NCBI GenBank assembly: GCA_948144175.1
Contig: CANXME010001984.1
Span: 186,001 to 250,000, forward strand
Direction of reading: 5' to 3'
Origin: Closterium sp. NIES-65
Lineage: Eukaryota; Streptophyta; Zygnematophyceae; Desmidiales; Closteriaceae
Length of the DNA stretch: 64,000 bases
Below are positions 10,781-20,533 of this stretch, piece by piece. The position numbers and the translations under genes are program-made. The notes under the pieces were generated by a model, which saw nothing but the letters and a program-made list of their open reading frames with translations, made no database searches and was not told the origin of the DNA. Each line of letters begins with the position of its first letter. The stretch's first letter is position 1.

Positions 10781-11183
10781 TGTTGGGAATATAAACGCAT
10801 GACTTAGTGCGTTTCTGTAGTATCGAACCTCACCCGATACTGAAGCACAACAAAAGGGGTATGAAGTCTAAAAAGGCGCGTACCACATCAAACCGCAACT
10901 AGAGGTTGCGAGCTGTAACCACCTGGAGGTTACGTAACAGCAAGCGACGCTTCAGTGAACAGTAACCGCCTCGATAGTCGAAGCGTTACGCGTCTCGATA
11001 AACATAACCGCTTCCTGTAATCTATCTTTCCTATATATTCCTGTATGCTCTTTGCTTTAATCAATTACTTGTTCTCACATACCAGCACAAGTACATTCAC
11101 TCAAAAGAATTCCGCTGTGCTACTCTAGCACCTACTAGCCTATTCTCTGCAAAGATCCTAAGGCTGAAATCCTCAGCCCAACA
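10781..11183 (+). repeat. 3' LTR of second copia element
   Basis: A polypurine stretch CGAAGGGGAG ends at 10780. The LTR then runs from TGTTGGG to CCCAACA, a 7-bp inverted terminal repeat, over 403 bp. The polyprotein stop falls just inside it. Confidence 0.82.
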
Positions 11184-12201
11184 CAATTCATATGACTGAA
11201 ATGATGTGGTGGAGCCATTTTTCTTTCATTCCTTTTCATATGTTCGGGAATTGATCGTAATGGAAAAATGTTGTTGTGATTTATTCAATCAAATGTGTCC
11301 CAGGCTACGTCAATCCAGTGACATTTTAAGTTTTGCAGTGTGGATATGCAATAATGCATTTATGCATAGATTTGCTTAAATCTCCAAGGTGTTCCTAGTT
11401 TTAATAATTGATCTTTAGAATGTTATGAAAACCCTGCGCCTCGACTTTGCCGCCAACTCTCTTCAAAAGTTGTCAGAGGTGTCGTGTCTGACACCAGGTG
11501 TCCTTGAGCCAGCAATTTCTTTCACCTCCTCATCCGTCCGAACATCTCATTCCATCCCTCTCAACTCAGGCACCTCCCAAACCAACGCACTTCCCAAGCC
11601 AACGCACCTCTCCTCCTTTCGCTTTCGATTCTCTTGCAGCATCAATCACGGCATTTCTACTCACCAGAATTCAGCCGCACTGCTGCCACCACTTGAAGCA
11701 AGGGAGTCTCAAGGCATCTCCTCACCTCCGTTTTTCGCCTCCATGGCTTCACCAGCAGATCTTTCAGGCTTCGCTCTTAACTCCAGGTCCAGCTACGTGA
11801 GATGCTGGTCGCACTAGCCCTAACTTCACTTGCATACCTGCACTAACCTAACGATTTCGGTTTAGACGCGACTCGGTCTGCCAATCAATGAATCTATGTC
11901 TTTCTAAGCCGAATATGGTTAGGACGTTGTGAAGTAGCTAAGCTGATACCGAGTCAAGGCTAATACGACGCTAAGCTGCTAGTTCAGACGTTATTCAGCG
12001 TCGCTGCAGTTAATTAAAACGACGTGCCCGTTATATAGGTATCGAAATTTACCAGAAAAAAGGCGTCGTCACTGCTATAGCTATCGAAGTTTAGCTGCTG
12101 CTTCTGCCGACAAAGTGACGTCGCTGCTGTTGCTGCCGTCATAACAACTTCAACTACGGTTTCCGGCGTCCAAAGCGACGTTTAGGGCGTAGTTGTTTTG
12201 A
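11184..12201. other. Intergenic, no gene seen
   Basis: AT-richer sequence. Open frames at about 11425-11817 have no recognisable domain and skewed composition, so I see no supported gene. Confidence 0.5.
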
Positions 12202-12360
12202 AGCTGACGTTTTTAACATAGCTGACGTTTTAAACTAGCTGACGTTTCAAACATAGCTGACGTTTTAAACATAGCTGACGTTTAGAACATAGCTGACGTT
12301 TCAAGCATAGCTGACGCTCTAAACATAGCTGACGCTTTGAACATAGCTGACGTCTCATAC
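12202..12360 (+). repeat. 18-bp tandem repeat rich in TGACG motifs
   Basis: About nine units of AGCTGACGTTTYAAACAT (18 bp, degenerate). Each contains TGACG, and several TGACGT, the core bound by plant TGA/bZIP and CREB-type factors. Later units drift to TGACGC. Confidence 0.85.
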
Positions 12361-12854
12361 ATAGCTGTAGTTTTTTTCCGTCAAAGCGACGGTGCTGCTC
12401 TTTTCGTCGTCAAGCCAAAGTTGATGCCATTTCCGCGAACAAAGCGACGTACCTGCTGCTTTCGCTGTAAACACAATGGTACTGTCGTATGAGACCGGCG
12501 TTGCTCTGACCGCGACGAGACGAGAGCAACGACTGCTGCAGCAGCAGCATGAGCAGCGACGGATCAACCTGGAACACGGGAAGCAGCAGCATGCTGCTTG
12601 GAACACGTGGCGCAGCAGCAACCGAGCAAACTGGAGCAACGAGCGTCAGAGGCAACGACAGTGCTGGTCACGACGAGACGGGAGCAACGTCTTCAACAGC
12701 AGCAGGTGCAGCGATTAGTTGAACACGGGCAACTGGGCGACACGCAGAGCTGGTCACGACGAGACGGGAGCAACGACCGAGCAGCCAGGCGTGACGACTC
12801 ATATGAAAGCGTGGCGCAGGAGCAAAAGAGCGGTTTATGGGAGCGACAGGCACA
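12361..12854. other. CAG/AGC-rich spacer
   Basis: Contains short runs of CAGCAG and repeated GAGCAACGA-type words that recur in the satellite downstream. No supported gene. Confidence 0.5.
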
Positions 12855-13044
12855 TGGTACGTGCCAGGGAAGCTTGCTGGGGGGAAGTGTAGTGAGTCCT
12901 AGAGCGTCGCCGCGCAGAGGCAAGAGTCGTGTCTCGTGCCCTTGCCTCCACCACACGCCTCCTCTCCTGCTGACAATAACCCTTCCTTTTTGTGTGCGTG
13001 TTTTCTCTCCCCATGCCTTTGTGTGCCTCACGGCCTGCGGAATG

Positions 13045-13505
13045 GCACGGAGTGGACCCGGAATGGCGCGGAGTGGACGCGGAATGGCGCGGAGTGGACG
13101 CGAATGGCGCGGAGTGGACGCGGAATGGCGCGGAGTGGACGCGGAATGGCGCGGAGTGGACGCAGAGTGGCGCGGAGTGGACGCGGAATGGCGCGAAGTG
13201 GCGCGGAGTGGCGCGGAGTGGACGCGGAATGGCGCGGAGTGGACGCGGAATGGCGCGGAGTGGACGCGGAATGGCGCGGAATGGACGCGGAGTGGACGCG
13301 GAGTGGACGCGGAGTGGCGCGGAGTGGACGCGGAATGGCGCGGAGTGGACGCGGAATGGCGCGGAGTGGACGCGGAATGGCGCGGAGTGGACGCGGAATG
13401 GCGCGGAGTGGACGCGGAATGGCGCGGAGTGGACGCGGAATGGCGCGGAGTGGACGCGGAATGGCGCGGAGTGGACGCGGAATGGCGCGGAGTGGGCACG
13501 GAATG
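13045..13505 (+). repeat. 21-bp minisatellite (GGAATGGCGCGGAGTGGACGC)
   Basis: Roughly 20 copies of a 21-bp unit made of GGAATGGCGC plus GGAGTGGACGC. Since 21 is a multiple of three and the unit lacks stops, several frames on both strands stay open, producing spurious heptad proteins such as NGAEWTR repeats. A shorter relic lies near 13775-13830. Confidence 0.9.
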
Positions 13506-16505
13506 GACGGGAGTTGCTGGCTCGCCTGAAGTGAAGGCGGGGTACATGAGTGGGAGAGTGGTGGACGGAGCATGGTACGTGCCAGGGGGTGCTTGCGGGG
13601 GGCAGTGAAGTCTCATAGGGAGTCGCCGCGCAGAGGCAAGAGTCGTCCGTTTTCCTTGTCTTCACCATTCGTCTCCTTCCTCCTGCTTCTAACTCTCCCT
13701 TGTTGCGCCGTTCTGTGTGCGTGTCGCTCTTCCCCTGCGTGTGTGTACCTTACGGCCTGTGAGAGTGAGGTGAATGGCACGGAATGGACGCGGAATGGAC
13801 GCGGAATGGACGCGGAATGGATCCGGAATTGCATGGAGTGGAGAGGACATTGGCACATCGAAGGCAGAGACGCGGCGGCGGCCGTGACGAACGGCGCCGA
13901 GCAACGACTGCAGTAGCAGTAGCAGCAACCGAGCAACCTGGAGCAGCACAGCTCAAGTGAATTGAGGGCGTGGCGCAGGAGCAGCAGAGTGGCGGGCGGA
14001 GCGTGGTAGGTGCCAGGGGGTGCTTGCAGGGGGGCATCAAAGAGAGTCGTAGGGTGTCGCCGCGCAGAGGCAAGAGTCGTGTCTGTTGCCTTGCCTCCAC
14101 CACTCTCCTGTTGCTGCTTCTAACCCTTTCTTTCTGCACCGTTTCTGTGTTTGTGTCTGTCTCTCTCCCATGCGTGTGTGTGCCTCACGGCCTGCGAGTC
14201 TAAGGCGAATGGACGGGCTTCCGTTGTGGCTCGCACGGGAGACGACCTGGACTGGAGCAGCACGTTTGTAGTGAAATTGTGGCGCAGTAATGGGAGAGCA
14301 CTGGACGGATCATGGTACGTGCCAAGGGGTGCTTGCAGGGGGGCAGTATAGTGAGTCATAGAGCGTCGCCGCGCAGAGGCAAGAGTCGTGTCTGTTGCCC
14401 TTTCTTCCGCCACTCGCCTCCTGCTGCTACTGACCATCACTTGTTGCACCGCCTGTGTGTGTGTGTGCGTGTCCCTCTCCCCGTGCGTGCGTGTGTGTGC
14501 CTCATGGCCTGCAAGGCGGACGGGAGTGGCAGCAAGTGGACGGGGAATCGACACGGCTGCCGTTGCTGGCTTGCACGAGAGACCACTGTCCTGCGAGGAG
14601 GAAGGGGAGAAAGGGGAGCAACCTGGAGCAGCACGCCTCAAGTGAAGGCATGGTGCAGGCGTGGTACGTGCCAGGGGGTGCTTGCAGGGGGGCCGTGTAT
14701 CGTAGAGCGTCGCCGCGCAGAGGCAAGAGTCGTGTCTCTTGTTCTTGTTTCTGTCACTCGCCTCCTCTCCTGCTGCTCCTAATCCTCCCTTGTTGTGCCG
14801 CTTCTGTGTGTGTCTCTCTGTCCATGTGTGTGTGTGCCTCATGTCCTGCGAGGCGGAGGGGGGTGTCAGCGAGTGGCAGCGGGGATCACCAGTGGCTGCA
14901 GCGACTGCAGGATGATGGCACAGAAAGGGGGGAGGGAGGATCAGGGCACACAAGAGGTTGTGGGTGGATCAGGTCAAGCACTTCACCACTTCACTTTTCA
15001 CCATCTTCCTGCTTTCCATGTTCCGTTCTCTTCTGTCTACCATTTGTCCACGTGCAATGAGTCTGTCCAGCGCGGTGCCGTCAGATGTTCGTGCCACTCT
15101 CCTCACCTCCCTAACCCCTCTCCTGTCATCTCCTTCTCTCTGCAGCGACCGGTGGTTGCGACAGCAACGACTGCAGCAGTAGCAGCAGCGGCAACGGAGC
15201 AACCAGGAGCACGGGCAGTGGCAGGGCGCTGCTTGGAGCAAAGGCTTGGCGCAGCAGCAAGAGAGCAGCCTGGAGTAGCACGCTAGCAGAGAAGGCGTGC
15301 TGCAGGCAGAGCGGCAGGGTGGCACACGGAGCATGGTATGTGCCAGGGGGTGCTTGGTGGGGGGGCGTGAAGTGAGTTGTAGGGCGTCGCCGCGCAGAGG
15401 CAAGAGTCGTGTCTCTTGCTTTTGAATCCGCCACTCGCCTCCTCTCCTGCTGCTTCTAACCCTCCCGTGTTGCATCGCTTCTGTGCGGCTGTCTCTTTCC
15501 TCGTGCGTGTGTGTTCCTCACGGCCTGCGAGACAGAGGGGGAGGGAGCGGACGGGGAATGGAAGAGAGGCAACCATCCAGCAAGGAGAAACGGCGCCTTG
15601 ATTCTCCATCTAAGTTTCTTCCAGTCAAGAGGTAACCGGGAGTTCAGATGCACCATGCATGGCATTCTTTCTCAGTCCCTTCTCCAGCCTTCGTCTGCCA
15701 TCTCATCCACTCGCTTGTCTCTTCTTGCTCAGGCCTCGCTTCCTCTTCCTTGCCTTCCTTCCTCTCCTCACCTCCAGCACTCAAGGGGCAGTGATCACCA
15801 GTGGCTGCAGCAACGCAGGGATCACCAGTGGCTGCAACAGCTGAGGGATGATAGCGAGCACACAAGGAGTTGTGAGTCCATCAGACCAACCAGTACACCG
15901 CTTCTCCATTCGCAGTCTTCTTGCGTTCTCGTGTTTAGTTCGGTCATGTCTACCATGTTTCGACACTGCCCACATATCTTTGCTGGTGTGCTGCCAATTT
16001 TTCGTGGCACTCTTCTCAGCTCCAAAAGCTCTCCACTCCTCTCGTCTGCTTTTCTCAACTCTCCGCCCATTCATCAGCAGATTTTATCCAGAGCGCGCGC
16101 TGTTGGCAGCAGCAGCAGTGGAGTGAGACATAGCCAAGTGCCGCACCTTTTGTCCAGAACCAGCCGCATGGGCAGCGGTGGCAGTGGTGCCAGTGGTGCT
16201 TGCATCAGTTGCAACGTCAATGGCAGCTGCAGTGGCGGCTGCAGCAGAAAAGGAGGGGTGAGTGCAGCTTATCCTGTCGCAACTAAGTTCCTTCTATTTG
16301 TTGGTTGTTCAATGCCGCCCGGGCTATTGTCAGGTGCCTCAAATCTTACCCGTCTCCCTTTACACTTGTCTATGTGGCTTGGCTCGTTCTCTTGTCTTAC
16401 TGTATGCAGTTATCATGATCCCCTCGCCTCGCTCTCCCCCCTTCATGGCCAGGGTGATGGGCAGGCCAGCACACCAGGACTTGTGAGTCCATCAGACCAA
16501 CCAGC

Positions 16506-16690
16506 TGACCTGGAGCACCACGCCTGGAGCACCATGCCTGGAGCACCACACCTGGAGCAGCACGCAAGGAGCACCACGCCTGGAGCACCACGCCTGGAGC
16601 ACCATGCCTGGAGCACCACACCTGGAGCAGCACGCAAGGAGCACCACGCCTGGAGCACCACGCCGAGCACCACACCTGGAGCAGCACGCG
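16506..16690 (+). repeat. 15-bp minisatellite CTGGAGCACCACGCC
   Basis: About twelve variants of CTGGAGCACCACGCC, CTGGAGCACCATGCC and CTGGAGCAGCACGCA, inside the satellite region just before a core copy. Confidence 0.85.
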
Positions 16691-16931
16691 TGAAGTGAAG
16701 GTGTGGCGAAGGAGTGGGAGAGCAACTAAATGAGCATGGTACGTGCCAGGGGGTGCTTGCAGGGGGGGCGTGAACTGTCATAGGGTGTCGCCGCGCAGAG
16801 GCAAGAGTCGTGTCTGTTGCTTGCGGGTCCACCACTCGCCACCTGCTGCTTCTAACCTTCTTCTATGTGTGTGTGTCTCTCTCCCCCCATATGTGTGTCT
16901 CTCTCCCCCCGTGTGTGTGTCTCTCTCTCTT

Positions 16932-16933
<2 letters not shown>

Positions 16934-16997
<64 letters not shown>
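16934..16997 (+). repeat. (GT)n microsatellite
   Basis: Uninterrupted dinucleotide run of about 32 repeats, within a satellite unit. Confidence 0.97.
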
Positions 16998-16998
<1 letters not shown>

Positions 16999-17828
16999 AT
17001 TGTGGCCTGTGAGACGGAGAGCAATGGCAGCACAGGGACGCCTCAAGTGAAGGCGTGGCGCAAAACTGGGAGAGCAGCGGAAGGAACGTGGTACGTGCCA
17101 GGGGGTGCTTGCAGGGGGGCCATGAAGCGCTGCGCAGAGGCAAGAGTCGTGTCTCTGTTCTTGTTTCTGCCACTCGCCTCCTCTCCTGTTGCTCCTAACC
17201 CTCCCTTGCCGCTTCTGTGTGTGCGATTTCTCTCCCCATGATCGTGAGGAGGTGGGGGGAGGGGTGGAAAGGGGGGGTTGGGAGGGGGAGAGTAGGGGTG
17301 GGTTGGGGGGGCGGTGCCTGTCCTTGTGTGCGTGTGCATGCCTGTGAGTGCGTCTCTCAGGCTCCGAGCCGTGGAGTGCGTTGTGAACAACATCCATTGC
17401 TTGCTTCTCCAAGACAAGAGGTAACCAAGAGTGAGGATGCAGCAGCAGGGCGAATGCATTCTCCGTTGCGTCTTGTCTCAGCCCCGTCTATTGCTGCCAT
17501 TTACCATTTTTTCTGGCATGTCAATGCTCTTTCCAGCTGGCATGTCAACACTCTTTCACATCCTCAACCTCTCATCCACTCGCTTCTCCTCTCCTTGCTC
17601 ACGCCTCTCTTCAAGTTCCTCTCGTCTCTTTCTCTCTCCATCCTTCCTCCCTCTCTCCAGCACTCAAAGGGGGGGTGGATGCAGAACGCAGGGATCACGA
17701 GTGAATGCAGCAAGTGCGGGATGAGTTGTCCACTCACAACTGCACACAAGTACTTGTGAGTGGACCAGATCAACTGGCATGCCACTTCGCCATTCTCCTT
17801 CCCTCTTGTGCCCTTCTTTGCTGCTTCT

Positions 17829-17955
17829 GTGTGTATCTCTCCCCCCATGTGTGTGTGTATCTCTCCCCCCATGAGTGTGTGTGTCTCTCTCCCCATGTGT
17901 GTGTGTATCTCTCTCCCCATGCGTGTGTGTGTCTCTCTCCCCATGTGTGTGTGCC
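17829..17955 (+). repeat. About 24-bp GT/CT minisatellite
   Basis: Five or six copies of a GTGTGTGTATCTCTCCCCAT-like unit, an expansion of the GTGTGT/CTCTCTCC tail of the satellite unit. Confidence 0.8.
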
Positions 17956-18408
17956 TGGTGGCCTGTGACACGGAGAGCAATGGCAGCACGGGGACGCCTC
18001 AAGTGAAGGCATGGCGCAGGCGTGGGCGAGTGGCAGACGGAGCGTGGTACGTGCCAGGGGGTGCTTGCAGGGGGGCCGTGAAGTGAGTCGTAGGGTGTCG
18101 CCGCGCAGAGGCAAGAGTCGTGTCTGTTGCCCTTGCTTCCGCCACTCCCCTCCCCGCTGCTTCTAACCCTCCCTTGTTGTGCCTCGTATGTGTGCCTGTC
18201 TCTCTCTCTCCCCATGCGTGTGTGTCCTTCACGTCCTGCGAGACGGACGGGAATGGCAGCGAGTGGACGGGTACTGTTCATGTGCGTGTGGGGAGAAGGG
18301 GGGATGGGGGGAAGGGGGGTGGGGGCGTGCATGTGTGCGTGTGCGTGTGTGCATGGCTAGGAGTGTTCCTCTCAGCCTTCAAGCTCTGGAGTGTGGCGGA
18401 TTGCTCCA

Positions 18409-18716
18409 GCCTAGCAGCCTAACAGCCTAGCAGCCTAACAGCCTAGCAGCCTAACAGCCTAGCAGCCTAACAGCCTAGCAGCCTAACAGCCTAGCAGCCT
18501 AACAGCCTAGCAGCCTAACAAGCCTAGCAGCCTAACAGCCTAGCAGCCTAACAAGCCTAGCAGCCTAACAACCTAGCAGCCTAACAAGCCTAGCAGCCTA
18601 ACAGCCTAGCAGCCTAACAGCCTAGCAGCCTAACAAGCCTAGCAGCCTAACAGCCTAGCAGCCTAACAAGCCTAGCAGCCTAACAGCCTAGCAGCCTAAC
18701 AGTTTAGCAGCCTAGC
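18409..18716 (+). repeat. 16-bp minisatellite CAGCCTAGCAGCCTAA
   Basis: About nineteen copies, some with one extra A. Each unit already contains GCCTAA, the word that forms the next array. Confidence 0.93.
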
Positions 18717-18736
18717 AGCCTGGTGGGCTGCCACTT

Positions 18737-19588
18737 AGCACAGATGAGCAAAGCAAAGCACAGCCTAAAGCCTAAGCCAAAACCTAAGCCTAAGCCTAAG
18801 CCTAAGAGCCTAAGCCTAAGAGCCTAAGCCTAAGCCTAAGCCTAAGCCTAAGCCTAAGAGCCTAAGCCTAAGAGCCTAAGCCTAAGCTTAAGCCTAAGCC
18901 TCAGCCTAAAAGCCTAAGCCTAAGCCTAAACCTAAGCCTAAGCCTAAACCTAAGCCTAAGCCTAAGCCTAAAGCCTAAGCCTAAGCCTAAAGCTTAAGCC
19001 TAAGCCTAAGCCTAAGTGCCTAAGCCTAAGCCTAAGCCTAAGCCTAAGAGCCTAACCTAAGCCTAAGCCTAAGCCCAAGCCTAAGCCTAAGCCTAAAAGC
19101 CTAAGTCTAAGCCTAAGCCAAAGCCTAAAGCCTAAGCCTAAGCCTAAGCCTCAGCCTAAAAGCCTAAGCTTAAGCCTAAGCCTAAAAGCCTAAGCCTAAG
19201 CCTAAGAGCCTAAGCCTAAGCCTAAGTCAAGCCTAAGCCTAAACCTAAGCCTAAGCCTAAAAGCCTAAGCCAAAGCCTAAGCCTCAGCCTAAAAGCCTAA
19301 GACTAAGCCTAAGCCTAAGAGCCTAAGCCTAAGCCTAAGCCTAAGTCAAGCCTAAGCCTAAGCCTAAGCCTAAAAGCCTAAGCCTAAGCCTCAGCCTAAA
19401 AGCCTAAGACTAAGCCTAAACCTGAGACTAAAAGCCTAAGAGCTCAAATTCGACCACTGCTGTGCTTGTCTTTGCTCATCTGTGCTTAGCTGTTAGGCCA
19501 TCAGCATGTGGGCTGCCACTTGCTGGTGCATGCACCACCAAGAGCTCAAATTCGACCACTGCTGTGCTTTGCTTTGCTCATCTGTGCT
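18737..19588. repeat. 28-bp perfect inverted repeat flanking the GCCTAA array
   Basis: Positions 18737-18764 are the exact reverse complement of 19561-19588 (core AGATGAGCAAAGCAAAGCAC on the left). A second, imperfect right-hand copy at about 19461-19488 belongs to a direct duplication of roughly 100 bp. Confidence 0.88.
18766..19440 (+). repeat. Interstitial GCCTAA / TTAGGC telomere-like array
   Basis: Long, imperfect array of GCCTAA with GCCTAAA, AGCCTAA and CCTCAG variants. The reverse complement TTAGGC is the nematode-type telomere repeat; plants normally use TTTAGGG. The array is internal, so it is not an active chromosome end here. A slippage product of the neighbouring 16-bp repeat is the simpler origin. 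Confidence 0.88.
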
Positions 19589-20101
19589 TAGCTGTGGTAG
19601 GTTTGTTTAGGTGTGTTGCGCTGTGCTGTGCTGGGATGGGATGGGCCTGCCTGTTGTGGAATAGGTGGGTGGGGTGGGCAGCCTGGAAGGTGCCTGCCTG
19701 GGCACAAACACCCAAGCAGGACGGAGTATCCTTCAGGTGTTGTGCCATGCCAGGCACCCCGTGCAGGGATGAGAGCATGGAAATGCAGGGCACTGAACAT
19801 GCGGTGCATGCAGCATGCATGCACATACAGAAAAAAACCACCACCAAGAACCCATGAGACAGGCAAACCCTTCTCGTGCAAAAGAGTGGATGGCAGGGAC
19901 TGGCAGGAAGGAGAGTTAGATTGTGCAGATTGCGCGGATTGGCAGGCACAGATTGCGCAGGATTTGCAGTGCAGAAATGGCCTGATGCAGCAGCCACCAG
20001 CCAATAAGCGAATCAAACAAGCTGCCGAGTAGTAAAGCAGCAAAGCAGCCGACCAGTTAACCTGCTAACCAGCCTACCCATCCAGAAAACCAACACTCCA
20101 G
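19444..20101. other. Intergenic with a roughly 100-bp direct duplication
   Basis: The words AGCTCAAATTCGACCACTGC to CTGTGCTTAGCTGT appear at 19441 and again at 19541. The rest up to the gypsy LTR shows no gene that I can support. Confidence 0.55.
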
Positions 20102-20466
20102 TGTCATGAAACATATTGGTAATATGCAGCATATTTCGTTCAGAGCTATGGGGGGTGTAGGTGGTGTACAAGTTGTTATGCAGGGTATTGGAGTGGTAGT
20201 TGAGGACTTGGGGAATCACGCGAAGTTGGTGACTCAGAAGATTGCGAAGCGCATGTTGGGAGAATTTGAGGCCTAGGGAGACAGGAAATCGGCGAGGGCC
20301 AACCAGAGCCCAGGCGACTCCAGTGCAAGCCCAGCCCCTGAATAATTCGCGACAGGGAAAGCAAGTACTAGTAGTCTAGCCTAGCAGAGCCAGACTTGTT
20401 CTCTCGTTTGTCTACTTGTTACAGTGGATGCAAGTTACCGTTCTAAGCTACTGCTGCTAGGTGACA
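20102..20466 (+). repeat. 5' LTR of gypsy element
   Basis: 365 bp, TGTCATGAAAC...CTAGGTGACA. The next 31 bp (20467-20497) also follow the 3' LTR. Confidence 0.85.
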
Positions 20467-20533
20467 AGGCCACTCGGGGTAGCCATTGTGTGGGAGTCAG
20501 GACTTCTCACAAACGAGAGAAGGCGCCGGCGGC

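Larger units (their letters stand above)
6042..10802 (+). pseudogene. Second Ty1/copia polyprotein, decayed and twice interrupted
   Basis: Starts mid-protein (VHLECDSDALEIRLY) right after the LTR of the first element, so the first element is nested in this one. In one frame it carries GAG-pre-integrase (WHQRLGHPGNK), integrase (YSDILY, QSDGAKEY, GVAERMNRT) and reverse transcriptase with YVDDLLY. Premature stops lie at 6816 (TAA), 7050 (TAA) and 8571 (TGA); coding sense continues in the same frame across each. At 9027 a 1,255-bp LTR element interrupts RNase H, which resumes at 10288 (TISWQSSKQELVALSSAEAEY, split by position only) and ends at TGA 10800-10802. The three stops argue for an old, inactive copy that may still be mobilised in trans. 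Confidence 0.9.
12855..18250 (+). repeat. Dispersed tandem satellite with nine conserved cores
   Basis: A core that starts TGGTACGTGCCAGGGGGTGC and continues through CGCCGCGCAGAGGCAAGAG occurs at 12855, 13573, 14004, 14313, 14662, 15334, 16737, 17089 and 18045. It is usually followed by a pyrimidine-rich stretch, a GTGTGT/CTCTCTCC run and a CCTCACGGCCTGCGAG-like word. Spacing varies from about 310 to 1,400 bp because other repeats sit between cores. No protein is supported; open frames here change frame from copy to copy. Confidence 0.85.

Noticed and set aside
12598..13668. Long open frames of heptad repeats on both strands
   Set aside because: By-product of a 21-bp stop-free repeat; no start context, no domain.
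18766..19440. True chromosome end
   Set aside because: Unique and repeat DNA continues on both sides, and the repeat is impure.
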